Part shown: positions 1 to 5,222 of the stretch, piece after piece
Layout: every line of letters starts with the position of its first letter
Numbering within the stretch: the stretch's first letter is position 1
Assembly: GCA_004299545.1 (NCBI GenBank)
Contig: SCRB01000258.1
Span: 1 to 6,504 of the forward strand
Origin: Rhizobiaceae bacterium
GTDB lineage: Bacteria > Pseudomonadota > Alphaproteobacteria > Rhizobiales > Rhizobiaceae
Direction: 5' to 3'
DNA: 6,504 nt
Position numbers and translations under genes: made by a program
Notes under the pieces: generated by a model
What the model was told of the DNA's origin: nothing
What the model saw: only the letters and a program-made list of their open reading frames with translations
The model's database searches: none

Positions 1-382
1 GCTGCCCAAGCCCGAAAGCCGCTTCGCCGTCTACAAGGTGACGAAAAGGCGCGACGAGGACATTACCGCCACGCTCGGTGCGTTCAACCTGACGCTCGAC
101 ACGTCCGGCACGGTCGAAGCGATCTGCATCGCCTATGGCGGCATGGCGGCGACGCCGAAGCGCGCACGGGCGGTGGAAGCCGCCCTTGCCGGCAAACCTT
201 GGACGCGCGAAACCGTCGATGCCGCGCTGACGGAATATGAGAAGGACTTCCAGCCATTGGCCGATATGCGCGCCTCGGCCGATTATCGTATGCTGGTGTC
301 GAAGAACCTGCTCGTGCGTTTCTTCCTGGAGACGTCCGGTCATGCCGGTCCCGTGCTGGTCGGCCGTTACGAGGCAGCATGA
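1..382 (+). CDS. xdhA: Xanthine dehydrogenase small subunit XdhA, C-terminal part (5' end outside window)
   Basis: This is the 3' end of an open frame that enters from the left edge (first full codon at base 2) and gives 126 residues. XdhA carries two [2Fe-2S] clusters and FAD and passes electrons from the molybdenum site in XdhB to NAD+ in the cytoplasm. Only the C-terminal FAD-domain extension (CO_deh_flav_C type) is visible here. Its recognisable stretches are FAVYKV near the start, YGGMAATPKRA in the middle and MRASADYR followed by NLLVRFF near the end, all typical of this domain. The iron-sulfur and main FAD-binding parts lie upstream. The stop overlaps the xdhB start as ATGA (379-382), which implies translational coupling. 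The identification rests on the conserved stretches and on the xdhB and xdhC genes that follow. A GTG at base 38 is not a real start because the homology continues upstream of it. Confidence 0.93.
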   Translation, partial: LPKPESRFAVYKVTKRRDEDITATLGAFNLTLDTSGTVEAICIAYGGMAATPKRARAVEAALAGKPWTRETVDAALTEYEKDFQPLADMRASADYRMLVSKNLLVRFFLETSGHAGPVLVGRYEAA

Positions 383-2730
383 TGAACAAGCACGCCCAGC
401 CCGAACTGAAAGCCGCCAGGATCGCCGGCGGTGTTGCCACAGCACAGCGGCACGATTCGGCGCACAAGCATGTCACCGGCACCGCCGTCTATATCGACGA
501 CATGCCGGAACCGGCCGGTACACTGCATGGGTGCCTGGGGCTGTCCACCGCGACCCACGCCACGATCCGCTCGATGGACCTTTCCGCCGTTCGCGCCGCG
601 CCGGGCGTTGTCGACGTGCTGACTGCCGAAGACGTGCCGGGCGAGAACGACATTTCCCCGACCGGCCTGCATGACGAACCGATCCTCGCCGAAGGAAAGG
701 TCCAGTTCCACGGCCAGCCTGTCTTCTGCGTCATCGCCCGGACACGCGAAGAGGCACGGCGCGCCTGCCGGTTGGCGAAGATCGAATATGACGACCTGCC
801 CTTCATCACCGATGTGGCGGAAGCCGACCCGGTGAAGCCGAGGCTTGTCACCGCGCCGCTGACGCTGAAGCGCGGCGATGCCGCCGCCGCTCTCGCCGCA
901 GCGCCGCGCAGGGTGAAGGGCCAGATGCGGGTCGGGGGCCAGGACCATTTCTACCTCGAAGGGCAGATCGCGCTTGCCATCCCTGGCGAAGACCGCGATG
1001 TCACCGTCTATTCTTCCACCCAGCACCCGAGCGAGGTGCAGCATATGGTGGCGCATGCGCTCGGCGTGCCGAACCATGCCGTGACCATCGAGGTGCGCCG
1101 TATGGGCGGCGGCTTCGGCGGCAAGGAGACGCAGGGCAACCAATTCGCCGCGCTCGCGGCAATCGCCGCCAAGCGCGCCGGCAAGGCGGTGAAAATCAGG
1201 CCCGACCGCGACGATGATATGACCGCGACCGGCAAGCGCCACGATTTCCTGATCGATTATGAGGCCGGTTACGACGACGAGGGCAACATTCTGGGCGTCG
1301 ATCTGCGCTACGCGGCGCGTTGCGGCTTTTCAGCCGATCTTTCCGGGGCGGTAACGGACCGTGCGCTGTTCCATTGCGACAACGCCTATTATTTCCCGGC
1401 GGTGAAGGCCGTCTCGGCGCCGCTCTATACCAACACCGTCTCCAACACCGCCTTCCGCGGTTTCGGCGGCCCGCAGGGGATGGTCGGTATCGAAAGGATC
1501 ATCGACGAGATCGCCTTTGCGCTCCAGAAAGACCCGCTCGAAGTCCGCCGGAAGAATTTCTACGGCACCGATACGCGCAATGTGACGCCCTACCACCAGA
1601 TGGTGGAGGACAATATCATCGCACGCATCGTGGACGAGCTTGAGAAGAGTTCGGACTATCGCCGCCGCCGCCGCCAGATCGCCGCCTTCAATACCAACAG
1701 CGACATTATTAAGCGTGGCATCGCGCTGACGCCGGTCAAGTTCGGCATTTCCTTTACGGCCACGGTATTCAATCAGGCCGGCGCGCTGGTGCATGTCTAT
1801 ACGGACGGCTCGGTGCATCTGAACCATGGCGGCACCGAGATGGGGCAGGGCGTCTATATCAAGGTGGCGCAGGTGGTGGCCGAGGAATTCCAGATCGATC
1901 TCGACCAGGTGAAGATCACCGCCACCACGACCGGCAAGGTGCCGAACACGTCGGCGACGGCCGCCTCGTCGGGCTCGGACCTCAACGGCATGGCGGCGCA
2001 GAACGCGGCGCGCCAGATCAAGGATCGCCTGGTCGATTTCGCTTCCGAAGCGCATGGTGTGGCGAAGGACCAGATCGTTTTTCTGCCCAACCGGGTGCGG
2101 GTCGGCAATCAGGAGATTCCCTTCGCGGAGCTTGTGAAGCAAGCCTATGATGCGCGCGTTCAGCTTTCAGCCGCCGGTTTCTACAAGACCCCGAAGATCC
2201 ATTGGGACCGGGAGAAGGGGCAAGGCCATCCGTTCTACTATTTCGCCTATGGCGCCGCTTGCTCGGAGGTTTCGATCGACACGCTGACAGGCGAATATAT
2301 GGTCGAGCGCACGGATATCCTGCATGAAACGGGGCGGTCGCTCAACCCGGCCATCGACCGCGGCCAGATCGAAGGCGGGTTCATCCAGGGCATGGGCTGG
2401 CTGACGACGGAAGAATTGTGGTGGGACGAGAAGGGCCGGCTTCGGACTCATGCACCCTCGACCTACAAGATTCCGCTCGCCTCCGACCGGCCGAAGATCT
2501 TCAACGTCACGCTTGCCGACTGGGCGGAGGCCAACGAGCCCACCGTTCATCGCTCCAAGGCGGTGGGCGAACCCCCCTTCATGCTGGCCTTATCGGTTTT
2601 GCACGCGCTTTCCGATGCGGTGGCATCGGTCACCGATCACCGGATCTGTCCGCGCCTCGATGCGCCGGCGACGCCCGAACGCGTCCTGATGACGATCGAG
2701 CGGCTGAAGACAATGCGCGTGGAGAACTGA
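379..2730 (+). CDS. xdhB: Xanthine dehydrogenase molybdopterin-binding subunit XdhB
   Basis: A 783-residue protein, full length for the bacterial split-type large subunit. It hydroxylates hypoxanthine to xanthine and xanthine to urate at a sulfurated molybdenum cofactor, in an (XdhA-XdhB)2 complex in the cytoplasm. An N-terminal alpha/beta hammerhead domain (about residues 32-137) precedes the large cofactor-binding region (about 160-750). Visible cofactor and catalytic motifs are GGGFGGKETQ (243-252), FRGFGGPQG (359-367), GGTEMGQG (484-491), GQIEGGFIQGMGW (663-675) and KAVGEPP (727-733). Matching to the bovine enzyme by spacing gives Q215 (bovine Q767), E250 (E802), R328 in DRALFH (R880), R360 (R912) and the catalytic base E731 (E1261). 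All are present, so the enzyme looks intact and specific for purines. GAGG at 371-374 lies only 4 bases before the first ATG (379) but 7 before a second ATG at 382, so translation may start at either. A (CGC)5 tract at 1660-1674 encodes five arginines (428-432). Confidence 0.97.
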   Translation: MMNKHAQPELKAARIAGGVATAQRHDSAHKHVTGTAVYIDDMPEPAGTLHGCLGLSTATHATIRSMDLSAVRAAPGVVDVLTAEDVPGENDISPTGLHDEPILAEGKVQFHGQPVFCVIARTREEARRACRLAKIEYDDLPFITDVAEADPVKPRLVTAPLTLKRGDAAAALAAAPRRVKGQMRVGGQDHFYLEGQIALAIPGEDRDVTVYSSTQHPSEVQHMVAHALGVPNHAVTIEVRRMGGGFGGKETQGNQFAALAAIAAKRAGKAVKIRPDRDDDMTATGKRHDFLIDYEAGYDDEGNILGVDLRYAARCGFSADLSGAVTDRALFHCDNAYYFPAVKAVSAPLYTNTVSNTAFRGFGGPQGMVGIERIIDEIAFALQKDPLEVRRKNFYGTDTRNVTPYHQMVEDNIIARIVDELEKSSDYRRRRRQIAAFNTNSDIIKRGIALTPVKFGISFTATVFNQAGALVHVYTDGSVHLNHGGTEMGQGVYIKVAQVVAEEFQIDLDQVKITATTTGKVPNTSATAASSGSDLNGMAAQNAARQIKDRLVDFASEAHGVAKDQIVFLPNRVRVGNQEIPFAELVKQAYDARVQLSAAGFYKTPKIHWDREKGQGHPFYYFAYGAACSEVSIDTLTGEYMVERTDILHETGRSLNPAIDRGQIEGGFIQGMGWLTTEELWWDEKGRLRTHAPSTYKIPLASDRPKIFNVTLADWAEANEPTVHRSKAVGEPPFMLALSVLHALSDAVASVTDHRICPRLDAPATPERVLMTIERLKTMRVEN

Positions 2731-2759
2731 TCGCTGCGGGCGCACGGAGCCACGCAATA

Positions 2760-3593
2760 ATGGCCAGCACCCGACAAGGTGTCGAAACCTTCCTGAATAA
2801 TTCGCCGGCTACAGCGCTGATCGAGGTGGCGGAAGCGAAAGGGTCGACGCCGCGCGAAAAGGGCGCATGGATGCTTGTGTCCCCAACCGAAACCTTCGGC
2901 ACGATCGGCGGCGGCCAGCTTGAATTCATGGCGATCGCCAGAGCAAGGGAGGCAATTGGCGATTTCTCCCCCTCAAAGGCGAGGGAACATCTGCTCGATA
3001 TTCCGCTCGGCCCCGAAATCGGCCAGTGCTGCGGCGGGCGCGTGGAACTCGGCATCCGCCATGTCGATGCTGCGTTACGCGATGAATTGATGGCCGCCGT
3101 CACTGTGGAAGACGCCAAGCATCCGCATGTCTACCTTTTTGGCGGCGGTCATGTCGGCCATGCGCTTGCCGCCGCGCTTTCGCTTCTGCCGTTGAAGGTG
3201 GCGGTCGTGGAGACCCGAGCAGACGCGCTTGAAGGGATGCCGGAAGCCGTGGAGGCGCGGTTGACACCGGTTCCCGAGGAAGCCGTGCGGACGGCGCCTC
3301 CCGGTTCTGCCTTCGTTGTTTTGACCCATGACCACGCGCTCGACTTTCTCATTGTTGCCGAGGCGCTGAAACGGCCGGACGCCGCCTATGTCGGCATGAT
3401 CGGTTCGAAGACGAAGAAAGCGACCTTCAAAAGCTGGTTCCTGAAAACGGCCGGCGGCATGGAAGGGGAATTCGCCCGCCTGATCTCACCGATTGGCGGA
3501 GAGGCGGTGAAAGACAAACGCCCGGCGGTCATCGCTGCGCTCGCCGCTGCCGAGATCATGACGGCATTGGCTCGTAACGGGCCGGCGTATTGA
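2760..3593 (+). CDS. xdhC: Xanthine dehydrogenase accessory protein XdhC (molybdenum cofactor insertion chaperone)
   Basis: A 277-residue protein of the XdhC/CoxI family. Family members bind molybdenum cofactor, promote its sulfuration together with a cysteine desulfurase and hand it to XdhB; they are not part of the finished enzyme. The N-terminal half has KGSTPRE (27-33), GTIGGGQLEF (47-56) and the conserved cysteine-pair motif GQCCGG (88-93). The second half is a Rossmann-like domain that begins with HVYLFGGGHVGHALA (123-137), continues with VVLTHDHALD (186-195) and YVGMIGSKTK (210-219), and ends with SPIGGEAVKDKRPAVIAA (243-260). The frame is open far upstream into xdhB, but the ATG at 2760 is chosen because family homology starts right after it and GGAG (2746-2749) lies 10 bases ahead. 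It follows xdhB by 29 bases and is surely cotranscribed with it. The stop codon sits inside a TTGACA sequence that may serve the next gene. Confidence 0.93.
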   Translation: MASTRQGVETFLNNSPATALIEVAEAKGSTPREKGAWMLVSPTETFGTIGGGQLEFMAIARAREAIGDFSPSKAREHLLDIPLGPEIGQCCGGRVELGIRHVDAALRDELMAAVTVEDAKHPHVYLFGGGHVGHALAAALSLLPLKVAVVETRADALEGMPEAVEARLTPVPEEAVRTAPPGSAFVVLTHDHALDFLIVAEALKRPDAAYVGMIGSKTKKATFKSWFLKTAGGMEGEFARLISPIGGEAVKDKRPAVIAALAAAEIMTALARNGPAY

Positions 3594-3617
3594 CATCTGT
3601 ACAGCCATTTATACATA
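3590..3617 (+). promoter_or_regulatory. Possible promoter of the toxin-antitoxin module, overlapping the xdhC stop
   Basis: A perfect -35-like hexamer TTGACA (3590-3595) includes the TGA stop of xdhC. The following bases are AT-rich, but no strong -10 stands out. TATACA (3610-3615, 14-base spacing) and TACATA (3612-3617, 16-base spacing) are the best candidates. The position, just ahead of the BrnT-like gene and at a drop in GC content, is what makes it plausible. The weak -10 keeps the confidence low. Confidence 0.4.
3597..3604. promoter_or_regulatory. Palindrome CTGTACAG, candidate operator for the antitoxin
   Basis: CTGTACAG is a perfect 8-base palindrome lying between the putative -35 and -10 elements of the toxin-antitoxin module. 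TGTA (3598-3601) also forms an inverted pair with TACA (3612-3615) across 10 bases, and TACA is repeated directly at 3612-3619. Ribbon-helix-helix antitoxins usually repress their own promoter by binding short palindromes or repeats, so this is the natural operator candidate. An 8-base palindrome could occur by chance, and binding is inferred only from position. Confidence 0.35.
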
Positions 3618-3624
3618 CATTACG

Positions 3625-3924
3625 ATGCAATTTTCGAGCTTTCAGTGGGATGCCGGTAATTGGCCGAAATGCGGCGCGCACGGTCTCACGAAGCAGGAAA
3701 TCGAAGCGGTGTTCCACGCAGGGCCTGGAATTGCGCCGGATTTGAAACACTCAGCGAGCGAAATCCGTCAGATCGCTGTGGGGCGTGCATCGAACGGCAG
3801 GCCGGTTTTCATCGCCTTTGTGTTACGGCGGATTGACAGAATGATTCTCGTTCGGCCGGTCAGTGCGCGCTATATGCACGCGAAGGAGGCAAAACGCTAT
3901 GAAACGCAAAGTTCCAATTCTTAA
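3625..3924 (+). CDS. brnT: BrnT-family toxin (DUF497, RelE-like fold ribonuclease)
   Basis: A 99-residue protein that matches the BrnT/DUF497 family in length and pattern. It has FQWD (6-9), then N12, K15 and HG (19-20) in the usual N-terminal block, followed by EIEAVF (25-30). A central strand pair follows around R48 and GRASNGRPVFIAF (53-65). The C-terminal RPVSARYMHAKEAKRYE (77-93) is the family signature. Characterised BrnT toxins are RNases with a RelE-like fold that slow growth by cutting RNA and are neutralised by the antitoxin encoded just downstream. That order, toxin first and antitoxin second, is seen here with a 26-base overlap. The ATG at 3625 is the only sensible start, yet no Shine-Dalgarno sequence precedes it; translation may be weak or from a very short leader. 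Toxic activity is inferred from the family, not shown by the sequence. Confidence 0.85.
   Translation: MQFSSFQWDAGNWPKCGAHGLTKQEIEAVFHAGPGIAPDLKHSASEIRQIAVGRASNGRPVFIAFVLRRIDRMILVRPVSARYMHAKEAKRYETQSSNS
3883..3889 (+). promoter_or_regulatory. Strong ribosome-binding site AAGGAGG for the antitoxin
   Basis: AAGGAGG lies inside the 3' end of the toxin gene, 9 bases ahead of the ATG at 3899. It fixes the antitoxin start at that ATG rather than at the in-frame GTG at 3863. It is a near-perfect ribosome site, whereas the toxin has none, which would favour antitoxin over toxin synthesis from the shared message. Confidence 0.8.
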
Positions 3925-4156
3925 GACAGATGAGGAAGCCGAAGCTTTTCTGGACCAGGATTTGTCCGATCTCGACTTCTCTCAATTCAAACCTTACCGC
4001 TTCGAGCTGGCGAACAAGGACGCGCGGGTCAATATGCGCCTTCCGCGACGGCAACTCGACGCGTTGAAGGCCGAGGCGAAGAAGCGCGGCGTGCCTTATC
4101 AACGCCTGATGCGGGATTTGCTTGAAAGAGGACTTCAAAGCCTGAAAGCGTCTTGA
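3899..4156 (+). CDS. CopG/BrnA-type ribbon-helix-helix antitoxin
   Basis: An 85-residue protein that pairs with the BrnT-like toxin. The N-terminal half (KTDEEAEAFLDQDLSDLDFS, residues 9-28) is acidic, as expected for the part that wraps a basic toxin. The C-terminal half fits a ribbon-helix-helix DNA-binding domain: a strand at ARVNMRLP (42-49), a helix around QLDALKAEAKKRG (52-64) and a second helix at PYQRLMRDLLERGL (66-79). This resembles the CopG-type antitoxin family (PF12441) commonly found after BrnT genes. It probably binds the toxin and represses the promoter ahead of the module. The start overlaps the toxin gene by 26 bases. The first 120 bases are only about 47% GC by hand count, lower than the purine genes around it. 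The stop lies 5 bases from the stop of the convergent LysR gene. The assignment to the family is firm; the exact subfamily name is less so. Confidence 0.82.
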   Translation: MKRKVPILKTDEEAEAFLDQDLSDLDFSQFKPYRFELANKDARVNMRLPRRQLDALKAEAKKRGVPYQRLMRDLLERGLQSLKAS

Positions 4157-4161
4157 TCCAT

Positions 4162-5082
4162 CTACTTCCCTGCCAGGCTGTCGCGGATCATGTGCTGGCA
4201 ACGATCTGCCATGAAATCGAGGAGCAGGCTGATCTTGGGATCCTGGAATTTGCGGTGCGGATAGACGGCCGCGAGTTGGATCGGGACTGGCGGCATTTTG
4301 TCGAGGATGACACTCAACCGGCCGTCGCGGATGAAGGGCTCGACCTCGAAACGCGGCTTGTTGATGATGCCGCGCCCGGCAAGCGCCCAGCCCGTCAGTA
4401 CATCCCCATCATCGGAATCGAACGGTCCCCTGACGTCGAATTTCCTTGGTCCCTCAGGCGTGTTCAGGAGCCACTGGAACTCGCGTGCGCCGGGATAGCG
4501 CAGGATCAGGCAGTCATGCTTCCGGTCGATGAGATCCTGCGGTGCCTTCGGCTCCCCGCGCAGTTGCAGATAGGCCGGCGCGGCGACGAGAACGCGTTCG
4601 CACTTCATGATGCCGCGCATCCTGAGGCTGGAATCCTCCAATAGCCCCAGCACGAAGGCGAGATCGATCCCCTCCTTCATCATGTCGACGTGATGATCCG
4701 AGAGCCGCAGCCTGACCTCGATCTGGGGGTAGCGGTCATGGAAGTCGGGAATGCCCGAAGCGATGAGGCGCCGCCCGAGCCCAAGCGGCGCCGTCACGCG
4801 GATGGTGCCGCGCGGCTGGCCCGAAAGCGAACTGACCGCCGCTTCGCCTTCGGCGACCGCGTCGAGCACGACGCGCGCATGCTCGTAGAAGACGCGCCCC
4901 TGTTCGGTCGGCGTCAATTGCCGTGTCGTACGGTTGAAAAGGCGGACGCCGAGATGTTTCTCCAGCTCCTTGATGCGATTGGAAGCGACAGCCGGCGAGA
5001 TACGCATGTCGCGCCCTGCGGCCGAGAGGTTACCGAGTTCCGCAACGCGAACGAACACCGCGATGTTGTCGAGATAGGCCAA
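4162..5082 (-). CDS. LysR-family transcriptional regulator, probably of purine/urate catabolism
   Basis: A 306-residue protein of normal LysR length. The N-terminal winged helix-turn-helix covers about residues 3-62: LDNIAVFVRVAELGNLSAAG (4-23), a recognition helix in SPAVASNRIKELEKHLG (29-45) and LFNRTTRQLTPTEQG (48-62). A linker helix follows, then a periplasmic-binding-protein-like effector domain from about residue 90 to the end, which begins GTIRVTAPLGLGRR. The overall pattern resembles the CrgA-like subgroup. The frame extends 29 residues further upstream to an ATG at 5169, but a TTG at 5082 is preferred. Homology begins there, and GGGAGG (complement of 5091-5096) lies 8 bases ahead, whereas the upstream residues look like untranslated leader. 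The gene is divergent from puuD, the usual arrangement for a LysR regulator and its target, so control of puuD and perhaps of xdh genes is inferred. The effector (urate or another purine) cannot be told from sequence. Confidence 0.92.
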   Translation of the reverse strand: MAYLDNIAVFVRVAELGNLSAAGRDMRISPAVASNRIKELEKHLGVRLFNRTTRQLTPTEQGRVFYEHARVVLDAVAEGEAAVSSLSGQPRGTIRVTAPLGLGRRLIASGIPDFHDRYPQIEVRLRLSDHHVDMMKEGIDLAFVLGLLEDSSLRMRGIMKCERVLVAAPAYLQLRGEPKAPQDLIDRKHDCLILRYPGAREFQWLLNTPEGPRKFDVRGPFDSDDGDVLTGWALAGRGIINKPRFEVEPFIRDGRLSVILDKMPPVPIQLAAVYPHRKFQDPKISLLLDFMADRCQHMIRDSLAGK

Positions 5083-5090
5083 CAGTCCCG

Positions 5091-5096
5091 CCTCCC
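5091..5096 (-). promoter_or_regulatory. Ribosome-binding site GGGAGG that supports a TTG start for the LysR gene
   Basis: On the - strand GGGAGG is followed by 8 bases and then TTG at 5082. This spacing is ideal and there is no ATG or GTG near it in frame, so it decides the start of the regulator. Confidence 0.65.
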
Positions 5097-5109
5097 AATG
5101 AAACGCGCT

Positions 5110-5138
5110 ATTATTTTCTAGATTTTTTTGAAAGTCAT
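5110..5138 (-). promoter_or_regulatory. Candidate promoter of the LysR gene
   Basis: Read on the - strand, ATGACT (5138-5133, four of six bases matching TTGACA) is separated by exactly 17 bases from AATAAT (5115-5110, five of six matching TATAAT). Transcription would begin near 5103, about 20 bases ahead of the TTG start and just ahead of the GGGAGG ribosome site, which agrees with that start. The spacer is rich in A, including a run of seven. The match is good, but no experimental support exists. Confidence 0.45.
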
Positions 5139-5159
5139 GAGGGCACGATCCCCTTCCGC

Positions 5160-5178
5160 TTTCGTACACGACACGTAA
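5160..5178. promoter_or_regulatory. Imperfect dyad of LysR-box type (T-N11-A) between the LysR gene and puuD
   Basis: TTTCGT (5160-5165) and ACGTAA (5173-5178) are inverted copies that match at five of six bases across a 7-base spacer. Within the dyad, T5165 and A5177 give the T-N11-A pattern bound by LysR proteins. It lies in the divergent region about 45-65 bases ahead of the puuD start, where an activator site would be expected. Short dyads of this kind are common by chance. Confidence 0.35.
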
Positions 5179-5188
5179 TGATTAACCA

Positions 5189-5212
5189 GGGGCCTGCCGG
5201 CCCCAAAAGGGG
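5189..5212 (+). promoter_or_regulatory. Two overlapping, mutually exclusive hairpins just ahead of the puuD ribosome site
   Basis: GGGGCC (5189-5194) and GGCCCC (5199-5204) form a perfect 6-base-pair stem with a TGCC loop. The last four bases of that stem, CCCC (5201-5204), can instead pair across AAAA with GGGG (5209-5212), which is the core of the puuD ribosome site. The first stem is longer and should win, leaving the ribosome site free; the second would mask it. The pairing is plain in the sequence, but a regulatory role is inference. A terminator is unlikely since no T run follows. Confidence 0.35.
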
Positions 5213-5213
5213 A
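5207..5213 (+). promoter_or_regulatory. Ribosome-binding site of puuD (AAGGGGA)
   Basis: AAGGGGA ends 9 bases ahead of the ATG at 5223. It is too close to the ATG at 5214 (no gap) and lies downstream of the ATG at 5178, so it decides for 5223 as the puuD start. Confidence 0.6.
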
Positions 5214-5222
5214 ATGGTCGCA

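Noticed and set aside
367..1242. Long - strand open frame (291 codons) opposite xdhB
   Set aside because: It mirrors the codon pattern of a GC-rich gene, has no recognisable domain or ribosome site, and lies wholly over a certain gene.
1660..1674. (CGC)5 tract in xdhB as a slippage or phase-variation site
   Set aside because: A trinucleotide unit changes only the number of arginines and keeps the frame; five units are too few to suggest variation.
1330..2142. Second long - strand open frame (270 codons) opposite xdhB
   Set aside because: Same reason: an antisense shadow in high-GC DNA, rich in H, R, G and V with no family pattern.
2418..2759. Upstream extension of the xdhC frame into xdhB (114 extra codons)
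   Set aside because: The extra residues look like an out-of-frame reading of xdhB and carry no XdhC homology; the ATG at 2760 fits the family start.
3594..4161. Short target-site duplications or terminal repeats around the toxin-antitoxin pair
   Set aside because: Only CATCT is shared by the two edges, which is too short to mean anything; no transposase or inverted repeats are present.
4153..5121. Two + strand open frames opposite the LysR gene (4153-4644 and 4690-5121)
   Set aside because: Both are shadows of the regulator, with no domain, and the LysR fold on the other strand is unmistakable.
5189..5204. GGGGCC-TGCC-GGCCCC as an intrinsic terminator
   Set aside because: On the + strand it is followed by AAAAGGGG instead of a T run, and on the - strand the T run precedes the stem.
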